A model generated the notes under the pieces. It was not told where the DNA came from and ran no database searches. It worked only from the letters and a program-made list of their open reading frames with translations. Positions 11,426 to 21,400 of a DNA stretch of 64,000 nt are shown here, one piece after another. Where the stretch lies: contig JAACJK010000006.1 of assembly GCA_013368325.1 (NCBI GenBank), positions 186,001 through 250,000 on the forward strand. Direction: 5' to 3'. Numbering within the stretch: position 1 is the first letter of the stretch; every line of letters starts with the position of its first letter. The translations under genes and the position numbers were made by a program. Source of the stretch: Ephemerocybe angulata. Lineage: Eukaryota; Basidiomycota; Agaricomycetes; Agaricales; Psathyrellaceae.

Positions 11426-11794
11426 GTCAGAGGATGCCGTGTCAAGTGACCGCACGTTAACCCGAACAAATCGCCGTTTGGCCTTATAGAATTCTGATTC
11501 CAGGTCCATGATGTGTACAGGGACCGTTTGGATGGCTCCGACGCTGGTTGCAAGACCCTGTAAATTAGACTTGTCGCCGGGGGAACCCCCGTTTTATTTT
11601 CCGTGTAAACCGAGGGTCCTTTGGGACGTAACTTTAACTGAGCAGGCCACTTCAGGAACTATAGCAAGGTCATCCGGTACGGTGAGGATAAAATACAGGG
11701 AGTGGGTATATACAGTAGGATTGATACGACGTAAAATATGCATTAGATGGTAGTAGAACGAGCTGAACGGCGAATGAAAGAGAGGAGCGGGATA

Positions 11795-12590
11795 TCAGAG
11801 CGCGATGAGGGCCTCACGGCGTCTGACCGTGGAGTGTGTAGTGGCGATGGGATGGGCACCGGCGCCATCGTCGTCGTCTTCGCTTTCATCCTCCGAGCAG
11901 CGTTGCTCATGTCCGGCACTCCCTTCGCTGCCTGAGGGCCAATCTTCGTCGTCGCTCTGGTCAAGAGAAGGTCCTGGTCCGGTCACATCGTCACTTTCTC
12001 TGTACAGTATACCAAACTCTCGTTCTGCGTAGGAGGGTCAGAATAGTTAGTAAGACGACTCGACAATAGAGGTGCTCGCGCACTACGGCGTACCTATACT
12101 GAGGACGCGTGCGTAGTATGCGTCCTCCATCTCGCGCTCCCCCAGAGCATACATACGCGCTCGCACCTCCCCCACCATGTCCCTAGACTCCTTCCAACGA
12201 CGTAGTGCCAGGCAGTACTTTATCTCTGCCGCTTCGCTCTCCTCCTGGACCCTATGAATATATCCGTCGCTGCTTCCTTCGAGGATATGTGCGGTGACCA
12301 ATGCCCGGGACATCTTGGCCAGTAGGTCCAGCTCCGCCCGGCGCTCGTTCTCACTGGCCTCCTCTTGACGGTCGGCAGCCTTCGCCAATATACTGGTATT
12401 TCGGCGGTGAAGTACAAGGACAAGGGAGCCTATGTGCACTATCGGTAGTTGCTCGAGGTATTCCAGTGGATTCTGTGAACATAGGTGGGCATCGTGAGCA
12501 TGCGCGCGAACATATGCAATGCGCGATTGCACGACTCACAGCTGGGGGGAACCGGCGGCTGGGGCGGGAGGGCGAGTAGCTGCGCGACAT
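11795..12590 (-). CDS. cargo gene 2: helical hypothetical protein with acidic tail, 219 aa
   Basis: Three exons: 12590..12540 (17 codons, Ser/Arg/Pro-rich start MSRSYSPSRPSRRFPPA), 12472..12094, 12024..11795; introns of 67 and 69 nt with GTGAGT/CACAG and GTACGC/CGCAG ends; phases agree. The central part NPLEYLEQLPIVHIGSLVLVL is followed by long charged helices, likely coiled coil, then EFGILYRESDD and a Ser/Asp/Glu-rich C-terminus. No known domain. The start is supported by a TATA box (ATATAAG) 65-70 nt upstream; the other open frame through this first exon has no ATG. Confidence 0.68.
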
Positions 12591-12654
12591 TGTGGACAGA
12601 CGGGGGAGAGAATTTGTGGAGGGACTGACCGTTTGGGGAGGGTCCTGTCACAGT

Positions 12655-12661
12655 CTTATAT
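12655..12661 (-). promoter_or_regulatory. TATA box of cargo gene 2
   Basis: ATATAAG on the minus strand, 65-71 nt upstream of the ATG at 12,590. The interval 12,662-13,433 between the divergent cargo genes 2 and 3 is AT-rich near 12,715-12,765 and has no gene. Confidence 0.6.
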
Positions 12662-13433
12662 GGGGCCGTGGGTGGACCAAACAAACATCATTTCGGGTGC
12701 CGGTGTACGGGCATATATAATTTAATAGTCTTCAAATATACATTATGTTGTAGATATTTTGTTACAGACATCAGATAGCGAGGGACGTGAATGCTACCCT
12801 TTTCTACGGCGGCTCAGAACGTGAGGCCCTAAGACGATACCCTCCGTACATGATGGCCGAGAGGGGTGCGCAACCCTGCGTAGGAGGCGAAATACAACGC
12901 TAATCCTACGTCTGCTCTGTCGTCTGTAGCGCGAAGGCCTTTAGGATTGCAAGGAGCACTTAATTCACCGTCCACATATCTCATCCGTCTCGAAAGGTCC
13001 ATGGACACGCAGGCATCTCCACGGACCCCCATCAGATCGGGTTAGCGGGCACTAGACGGGGTTATACAGGTCTGATGTCTTACTCCCGCGTCTCCGACGT
13101 TGTCGAATAGACTTTGGACGGTATGATTATGACATTGGAATCAGAGGTATGGTTCAGGGTGACTGGGTCCCAAACGACTGGCCTGATGTCAGGTCGCAAA
13201 GTTCGCGTAGCCTAAACACAAGTTCCACTGCGCCGAAACACCGAGCTTAATGGCGTCCACCGGTTGAATACTCAGTTGGTATTCGTCTGCCTCTACGTTC
13301 CGGTGCGACGAAGGAGAGTGAAATGGCAAGCCCAAGGAGAGGAGAGCACCACCTGAAGTATGCCAGTGCGTGGGGAATCATTGATAATTGATATCAGATC
13401 ATTATTGATCCTCAGAAACATTGTTGGGAACTT

Positions 13434-13442
13434 TATATAAGG
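13434..13442 (+). promoter_or_regulatory. TATA box of cargo gene 3
   Basis: TATATAAGG, 71 nt upstream of the ATG at 13,505. It is the same nonamer as at 33,418-33,410 in front of the PD-(D/E)XK gene. Confidence 0.65.
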
Positions 13443-13504
13443 AAGGTATGCCGGCGGGCCCTCTCCTGACATAACCACATCGATCCACCCCGTTTCGAGG
13501 CGCT

Positions 13505-14155
13505 ATGGTATCACCTCAGCACAAGGTATACGACAAGGATGTCGAGCTATGCGTAGCAGCGGCCAGATCTGCTTCCAGGGTGAGCCGTGGTATCTCAGCG
13601 TCAGGCGTGCCGCCTAACCCTGAAGTTCCCTTTCTTAGGACGAGCGATGGCCCATGGTGAAGTGTGCATTCTTCGGGTCCAGGTGCACGAAGCCCTTCAT
13701 TGTTCCAGCGGGCGTGCAATGTGCCTCCATAGACAGTGGGAGGGGGATGGACGTAATGTTCCGGTCATACGTGAATGCCCTGACCCCGCGGTCTTCATTG
13801 GTGTTCAACCTCGACCACTACATGATCGAGGTGAATCGGTACCCAACCCATAGCGTCGTCGAAGGTCCATGGCGTTTCACTGTCTTTACGTCCAGCAACG
13901 TAAGTCCACCTACCGTCACCCGACTAGTGGCTGAACTGATGCCCTATTGCGAAGCCCCACGACGCCGAGAACCAGCTCATCCAGAAGCTGCACGGCGCGG
14001 CAAACCTCCACATCCTCGGGTCTGTCCTTGTCGTGAAGAGCAACCACATGGATGTGGTGCATCCGGTCTGCGAAGCCGACATGGTGCTCATTGAGACCAT
14101 GCTTGTAGAGTGGGTTTATTCGCTTATCGTACATCAGATCTCGTTCTGTCACTGA
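13505..14155 (+). CDS. cargo gene 3: hypothetical protein, 178 aa (module gene A, left copy)
   Basis: Three exons: 13505-13579, 13639-13899, 13955-14155; all junctions phase 0. Contains WPMVKCAFFGSRC, a Pro-Ala-Gly-Val loop, WRFTVFTSSN and, after intron 2, AENQLIQKLHGAAN.HILGSVLVVKSN. The C-terminal segment (N.L...G.VLVVK) is shared with cargo gene 6 at 17,161-17,928 (NQLYSL...WGNVLVVKAD), so the two are diverged paralogues. It resembles a hypothetical-protein family found in many copies in mushroom genomes, recalled without a search; function unknown. It lies head-to-tail with cargo gene 4. Confidence 0.68.
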
Positions 14156-14416
14156 TATTATCCCAGGACCCTCAGTACGCGATACCGACAGATCATGTTC
14201 ATGTCTGCGTCCCTGGCCGCGGAGCTCGCCTCCAATTTTTGAAGCGCGTGGTACTGCCGGCTTTGGGGGGCCTGTGCTCTTAGCGCGACGGCAAATATTC
14301 CTATAAATTCGAGTTTCCGAGCATCGTTGTACCCCCAACATTTTACTAGCCATAATAATCTCTCTACCTCACACTCGTTTACTCTCTCTACTACCTCACA
14401 CTCGTTTACTCTATCT

Positions 14417-15663
14417 ATGAACTCCTTGCTCTCTCCCTTCAATTCGCCTGTTGCGTCCGATACGACGTCGACTCCTCCCTCCTCTCCCATATCCACTCCA
14501 CCCGCCCTTCTGCCCGCATTGGTCACCCCTCGCACACCTAAGAATAGGCGCAGCCCGCTAGTCAAGACGCCCACCAGGTCCTCAGCTCGCTTGCCCATAA
14601 AGAAGACGCGATATCCTAGTTTCCCTCCTCAAGACTATCTTACCCCCCTTTTCCGCCTCAAACTCGCTAACAGGGCCGGGTCCTTTCGCTTCACCGACGC
14701 CGAGGTAGTATTCCGCACTCCGGAGCTCGCCGCTATCATTCTGTCCTACTGCGACTGGCACACTATCCAGAACGTGTCTCGCACTTCCTTCTATGGGCGA
14801 AGCGTCGCGCAGAGGGCCACGAAGGAGGCGATTCGGGCCGTCCTACTCCAGTTCGTGGTGTACGATGACTTCGGGAGCTTCATGACGATGTTAGAGGAGA
14901 CGGGGGCTGGAATTGGGGGCTCTGTTGCCCGTCGTATATTGGCGACCAACTCAGCGATGATGCAGGATGCGATTGAGTATCGAGACGACCGCTATCTGCG
15001 CTCGGGCGACCTCAACATTATCGTGCCTCGCGGGCAATCGAAAGCGGTAATCCAGTGGTTCACGGATCGGCAATACGACCATTGGACGAAGACGAAGCCC
15101 GCACGCGCCTATCAGTCTTCCGTACTAAGCTTCAGCAGCGCAACCAGGAGCGCCAGAGTCGGCATGAAGGTGAGTTTCGATATTCATAGCCCATAGTCCC
15201 AGACTAATCGAAGGTACAGACGTCCAGACTCACCATTAGTGAGAGCGTCGGGAACATCATGCAAGTTACGCTCGCATCTACCTTGACCTGCCAAACCAAC
15301 CTTATCACATCGACTCGCGTGTATGCAGCCTACCCTACGCTGATCAGCGATCGCAGCGCGCTACGAACGGACATCTCCAATGCTGTCGCACCCCGCCGCA
15401 TCAGACCACCGTACGTGCTCGAAATCTCCAACGCGCGGTGGACTGGTCCATGCGGAATCCATTGTCCGTCCCTCATCCGCAAGACCGTCGGCGACAAGGG
15501 AATCGCATCATTCTACTGGAACCCTAACTTCCTGATCCCCGCCTCCCGGTACAAAGACACCGACTCCCTCCTCGCCCAATCTGTTTTGCAGTGGCGCTTC
15601 TCGAAGCGGTGTGTCAATCCCAAGTGCGGGCGCTTCTCGGCCGTCAAGGGCCGTATCTTCTAG
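14417..15663 (+). CDS. cargo gene 4: hypothetical protein, 398 aa (module gene B, left copy)
   Basis: Two exons: 14417-15169 and 15220-15663 (acceptor 15214 also possible, adding two residues). The start is the ATG of MNSLLSPFNSP; a TATA-like CTATAAATTC lies about 115 nt upstream, followed by a 22-nt direct repeat. N-terminal 80 residues are Pro/Ser/Thr-rich and basic, probably disordered. Then comes a folded part with TPELAAIILSYCDW (F-box-like helix pattern), ETGAGIGGSVARRIL, DLNIIVPRG and, after the intron, ISNARWTGPCGIHCPSLIRK and a Cys-rich end KRCVNPKCGRF. The GGS-I/V-A/V and DLNI/V-VP motifs plus the terminal Cys motif recur in cargo gene 5, its paralogue. Confidence 0.7.
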
Positions 15664-16147
15664 GCGCTCGCGGGTATACCTCCACTTGACTCCTCACCCC
15701 TCTCTGACGCTGTTCAGCTGCACTTGAACATCGCCGACATACCCAGCCTTCATTGTTCGACCTACCCTTTAATTCATCGTTAATACCACGCCATTACGGA
15801 CTCTTCATTTTTAGTGTCTTCCATCTTCCACGGTTCGCCGGTCCTTCTACGAAACGGTCATCCTCACTCGCCACCTTTACTCTTGCGCCGATCCTTATAA
15901 CTTTAGTCGTTTTACTTCCATCGTTCGTCGGCCCATCTGCGCCAACCTCACACTCCCTGGTTTCCCATCTCCTTCTGCTATACCATCTTACATATAACGT
16001 ATTCGTCCCTGTACCCTCTGCCTCAACAGCTCATATACCTACAGCCTTTACGTTTTCGCCTCCTTCCTCAATCACGAGCAATCGTCATAGTTCATAGTAC
16101 TGAATAAATCACCACTTGTTGTTTTGCGTAGTACGGTGCGACATGGA
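15664..16147. other. spacer between convergent cargo genes 4 and 5
   Basis: Pyrimidine-rich on the plus strand; a 114-codon plus-strand frame lacks recognisable features. It presumably holds both 3' UTRs and is the axis of the inverted two-gene duplication. Confidence 0.5.
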
Positions 16148-17123
16148 TTACGGATTGAGATACACACTGCGTGCCTCGAAGAGCTGCATGTTGGGGCACA
16201 ACGGATTGTGGCAACGACTACTCACCCTCCAAGTCAACGGTTCTGACGAGCAAAACGCTTCACCTGCGGCAGGCATCCGTCTCCAGTAGGAATCCTGCGG
16301 CGCCTGGGGATGTGAATAAGACCACGCGTAGATGGCCGCCCCTCCGTCTTTTACGCTCTTCCTCCATGTCGTCGGGCAGTATATCCCACATGGCTTTGTC
16401 CAGTGCGAGTTGGTATCAAACACGGTGAAAGTCTGTGCTCCGGTACGTTCGCCTCCGGCCTGGCCTTCGAGTATCAGACTCTCGTTCGCGAAGGTCGTTC
16501 GCGGATAGAAGACGATCAGCGATCCAGGGATTATCGCGTTCATCTGCGCGGTGAACGGCGAACCGAGAACAACGCTGAGAGATTTTGTGTTGCTTGCATA
16601 GAGCATGATGCATCGAGTCTAAGGTTGAGCGGGTCGGTATCGACAACGCGTAGGTAAAAAGTGCGCGTACTTCACCATTAACCACCTGCTCAAACTTCTC
16701 GACGAGGTCCACGTAGGGGGATGTCTTCTCGGACGGGGGCAACGTTATGGAGTCGTAACCCAGGCTGTGGAAGAACGAGCGCATAGGATCTTCCAGGCAC
16801 AGGCCTGTTACGACGTCCAGGTTGGCCGGCTGACGGGTTGGGTGGATGGACGAGTTGACGTGCAGCACTGATCGCACCACAGATCCTATGACCGCCCCCT
16901 CGCATTCGTACAGGCGATCGAAGAACTCTTCGCAGCGGGGAAGAGGCACGAAGTCCGCGAGCGCGTCAAAGACGCGACGCCGCAACTCCTCCTGGATTGC
17001 ATGTCGACCGTCTTCGCACAGCTGAGGCGCTTGGTGAAGCCGACTGGTGGGCAAATGCGATACGACTTCGAGGCGCACATCCGCCGGCAAAGTCGGAGAA
17101 GGGGTAGGTAGAACTGAGGACAT
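16148..17123 (-). CDS. cargo gene 5: hypothetical protein, 307 aa (module gene B, right copy)
   Basis: Two exons: 17123..16671 and 16618..16148; intron 52 nt (GTACGC...CTTAG), phase 0. N-terminus LPADVRLEVVSHLP is F-box-like; AVIGSVVRSVLHVNSS, NLDVVTG and, after the intron, SVVLGSPFTAQMNAI, WTKPCGIYCPTTWRK and a final Cys motif SRCHNPLCPN. Order, motifs and the intron position match cargo gene 4, so they are paralogues in opposite orientation. The start is only 38 nt after the stop of cargo gene 6 on the same strand, with no visible TATA box, so 5' sequence may overlap the upstream transcript. Confidence 0.7.
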
Positions 17124-17160
17124 ATTTCTTGGCGATATGGAAAAGACAAGGTGCGGTACG

Positions 17161-17928
17161 CTACGCCCAACTGGATCCCCACCCGCTTCCGACGCTATCA
17201 GGACTGACTAATGGATTGATGCCTCGTGGTACATCGTATAACCGCTTATCCTCGAAGAAGCTATGCTAGCAGTTAGCGAAGCACCATACCGTGAACACGC
17301 ATGAGGCTTACCTATAGACCAACGTCTCCACGAAGTAGAGGTCCTCCACTACGACATCGCAGACGATGCCGTCCTTGTCGGCCTTCACGACGAGAACGTT
17401 GCCCCATACGCTTCGTATGCCGCTTCCTGCCCTAGCCTTGAATAAAGAGTAGAGTTGATTCAGCGGAAGGTCGGTCGAACCCCGCCCCTGTGCAGAAGAA
17501 CGTCAGTACGAATTGCCGGACAAGGGAATCAGAGCGTGAAATTGGTCGCACCCTTTTCTTCGCTCTGAATATTGACCAAGTATAACGCTGAGGGCGGGGA
17601 GCGCAGGATGGATAATGCGTAATACAATGTCCGCCTCCCTCGAGGTTTCTCAGCGTGGGGGGGATAGGGACTGCGGTCGGCTGACATAAATACCGTTCGA
17701 CGTAGAGGTCAATCGGTCGAGTCCCCTCCTCGAATCCAGGATGGACAGCGACCGAAACTATCTGGACGCTCGTACTGTGAGCGCCTATGACGCTGGCCTT
17801 CACAGTCCTGAACAGCCCATGCTATTGAAGGGGAATCAGACTCCTGTTTCCATCGCGCGAGCTTCACGCACCTGTTGGGCCACGTCGAGGCCGTTGGAAA
17901 TCGACCTAATCTCGTCTTCGCTGTGCAT
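17161..17928 (-). CDS. cargo gene 6: hypothetical protein, 200 aa (module gene A, right copy)
   Basis: Four exons: 17928..17872, 17821..17552, 17487..17312, 17260..17161; phases 0, 0, 2 agree. Starts MHSEDEIRSISNGLDVAQQ, then a beta-rich part (VQIVSVAVHPGF, DLYVERYLCQ, PRPQRYTWSIFR), then NQLYSLFKARAGSGIRS.WGNVLVVKADKDG, which matches the C-terminal segment of cargo gene 3. The last exon (FFEDKRLYDVPRGINPL...) is not found in the left copy. Function unknown. Confidence 0.66.
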
Positions 17929-18095
17929 TGGGCGGGAGGCAGGAATGGGGCACTGCGTTCATCAGGCCGCCATCGTCAAGCGACTAGTTCGTGCGAGCCG
18001 AGCTGTGACGGAGCGCACGTCGTAGCCTTGATGCCTGCAGCACCCTTGTCTGTATCACAAGGATATCAGCGAGGGGCGGGAGCACATAGAGTCTT

Positions 18096-18451
18096 CTAGC
18101 CAGGCACACCTATATTCCTTTTGTTCGACAAGATCCGTAAATGTTTCAGATGTACAACAAAAGGTGAGAAGAGCGCGCGGGCTTCGGCAGGGAGGGTGAG
18201 CTGACAGGCTCCATGTCGGATACGATGGAACCCCAGATCCTACCAGATCTCAAAGAGAGCTTACCTAGAATGGGGTAGTAGAGGGCGACGGCATCGATGG
18301 GTCGGGTGGTATCTGGGATCGAGGGGTGCAATGGCGAAGGGCACAATTGGAATCGAGTTGCTTTGGACTGGGTATGTTTGGTAGACGGTACATAGCACTC
18401 GATGCCAAACAAGCGACCATTGTCGCCAAACACGTGCACGTCGCGCGTCAT
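18096..18451 (-). CDS. cargo gene 7: small hypothetical protein, 90 aa
   Basis: Two exons: 18451..18265 and 18181..18096, intron 83 nt (GTAAGC...GAAG), phase 1. MTRDVHVFGDNGRLFGIECYV...DAVALYYPILG then ARALFSPFVVHLKHL. No family recognised. The ATG is 7 nt after the RepHel stop on the same strand, so it could be a separate gene, an unrecognised 3' extension of the RepHel transcript, or spurious. Confidence 0.4.
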
Positions 18452-18457
18452 TGCAAT

Positions 18458-21400
18458 CTACATCTGGGTGTACACTGCCATGGACGCGACCTTGCGGTCA
18501 AATACGGAGAGCGTGTTCTTATGAAGACCACTGGACAACGAATACTCGTAAGTAACCAATCCGTTCATCTGCATATCGTCATAGCGGTACACGCGCAAGG
18601 ACTCGTCCACGATACGAGCCGCGAAGTGATCGGCTCCCCAGTACACAACGCCCGCCAACCTATAGCGCGCGTTACTCAGCTCTATGCTCGAATCGATTAC
18701 CAGACGCTTTCTAAGGGTATCGAACGGTAGGAAGGGCAACTGTACGCACATCAACTGCGGGTACTCATTCTCGAGCAAGAGGTCGCCGTCACAATCACTG
18801 CACGAGCCTGCGACGGCTTCTAACGACCTGACGTATGTCGACACCTGTACGACCCGAGAGAGGCTAGATCTCATATCGACATAGGGGCCAATACCCTCAA
18901 AGACACCAGTGCCAGGGGTTCTTGCATGGCAGCCCATGCATAATCGGTATGTGAGGTTTGAAGGGCTGCCGAGCTGCGAACCCCCAATGATCTGCACCAG
19001 GGAATAGAGGTCGGTCCCCGCCTGGCCCCTCGGGAAGCTATCACCTTCCGCAAGCCAGAGCCTTTCACGTATGCCGTATCTGCACTCGTTTAACGCGGCA
19101 GCTCCCCGGTCGATCGCGGCGAACATCTCGAACATGTATTCCAGATACCAGCTCGCAGGTGCGAGCTGGGAAATGAACGTCGTACTACGCGTGTACCACA
19201 CGTATCTCAATATTGTAAGGAAGGAATCATGGGCACAGCTCCAGTCAACTGAATCCCACTCCCAGCTGTCCAACCACTTCTCTCTGAACTCCTCTTGACG
19301 AGACTCGCGCGGTATTTCAGGGTCTACCCTGATTTTTTTCTTTGCACTCTCCACCAGTGCAATATGATCAGCCTTACGTTTTCTGTTACGCTTCGAGGCT
19401 TCGCTCTCCCCGGCTGACCCCTCCTTCCTCTTCCAGGTCTTGTACGCTACGACTGTCGACGCTCTCAACTTTTGCACCACTTCCGCCGGGATCTCTCGGT
19501 CGTAACGACGCTTCGTGATTTCGTCTAAAGTGTCAATCATACGGAACTCCTGTCTGAGATGGCCAGATATACCGCCTGTGAGCTTTTCCTCTTTGAAATC
19601 TCTGAGGATCGCAGTTGCTGACGCCTTAGTACCCCTCGACAGGGCAGTGTACATTGCCTGATGGTTCCGCGAACGCGTAAGATCGACCACGTTGACCTCC
19701 CTGGTCTTACCCTGGGAGGCATAATCAGTCATCGCGAAGTTGAGGATGACGGGTACCTGTTGCCGGGAAACGCTGATCTTCGCGTCGTTGGGCAGGACGG
19801 CTGTAATCGCAGTGGAGATCTTCATTAGCGGCACGACATTCTCTTCGAGATAGGGTAATTTGATGGGGTCTTTGGGATTGAGGAGCTCGACGAAGAGTAC
19901 GTCCAATGCGAACTTTCCAGGGTGACCTGAGATCTCACGAGAGGTCCAGCCTCTGACCTTAGCCTCCTGACCCTTCGTAATGCACAACTCAGTTGCGTCG
20001 TTATTCCGAATCATGACAGGCATCCCTACGCAAAGAGGCAGACATGCTGGTACATGCTCGCTAGTATACGGCGGCGACGTCCAGAGAGCTTCGCGAACGG
20101 TGTCTGTCAATTTTATCTTATGTTGGGCGGGAGGTGGCGGGGCCTTCTTGCGACGACCTCTCTGACCGTTGGCCGTGCTCTGCTTGTCGATGCAGTAGAA
20201 CATGAAGAGGGGCTGTTTGCTTTCGTGTGCAAAGCGTACGGCGTTCATCTCGTTTATTTGGTCCTTGTGGGTGTTCCAAGCAGTGATGATGGATACGTTA
20301 CGCCATAGGGGATCCCCAAGGCTTATTGACGGATTGTTCGCAGGTATCCTCGAACGTAGGAATTCAAGATCAGCTTCGGTGCATTCCCTGTACCGCATAT
20401 TGACAAGACACGTTCTGAGTGCGTCTTCGTCTGCATCGTCCGACTCCGTTTGCCGCATGTTCTGACGCAGAACAACAACCGTCACAAACATGTTCCACAG
20501 AAGGAGTCCAAGGGTATTATCTTGGTCGCCCTGGACCTGGCGGGGCAACTGGACCTTTGAGACTTCTCCGCTGTAGAGCGAAAGCCCTTCGCTGGTGGTA
20601 GTTGAGCGAAGTCGCCCGCTACGATGATGTTCACTCCGCCGAAGGGGAGGTCATGCAACGTTGTGATGTCCTTCAACCTGGCATCGATCAAATACAAGTC
20701 TTGGCATGACACCATGGATATCTCGTCCATGAAGACGTAGTCGACCCCTCTCATTCGCAGGCGCGCTTCATCTAGCGCTTTCCCTCCCCTGGGGGCGTAC
20801 GCGCGCCTATCCCCCGTAGCGACCCCAAGATAAGAGTGGTAAGTCGACCCACGCACCACCGACGCCGCCGCACCGGTGGGTGCAGTTACCACCATCCGGT
20901 TCCCTTGATTCCGCACGTCGAACCATAAACGCAACGCGTTTATAACCTGCGTCTTTCCTGTGCCCCCCATGCCACCTATGTACATGAGGAGCTGGTCGGC
21001 ACGGGGTGACACAGAATGGTTGGCGACTATCCTGAAGGCACGCGTCTGCTCCTCATTCAGTGAGTACAGCTGCACAGTTTCATTCAGTTGAGCGCTAACA
21101 TCGGCGTCGTTCAGGTTGAAGTCAGCGTGGAAGTACGACCCTGGGACACACGGGCGTCATTAATCACCTGCACGTCGATGTCCATGTCATCTTCCAATGC
21201 GTACTGATTTGGCACAGCAGTAGCCAGGCGCGCATTCATGACTTCCGCTCTCCGATGCGACGACGTCCTTCCATTTGCTTGGAGCAAATGATCGCTCCGG
21301 GGCAAACGCCCTACCAGCCATTGAGGCGGTAGACGACGCCCCGTCTACATGCCAACCAGCTGAATGGAGGACGACCTCCACTTCCTTCATCTGATCCACC

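Noticed and set aside
12439..12684. Upstream frame starting at 12,684 as the first exon of cargo gene 2
   Set aside because: It starts with TTG, not ATG, overlaps the TATA box and, with the only good donor, enters exon 2 in the wrong phase. The ATG at 12,590 fits.
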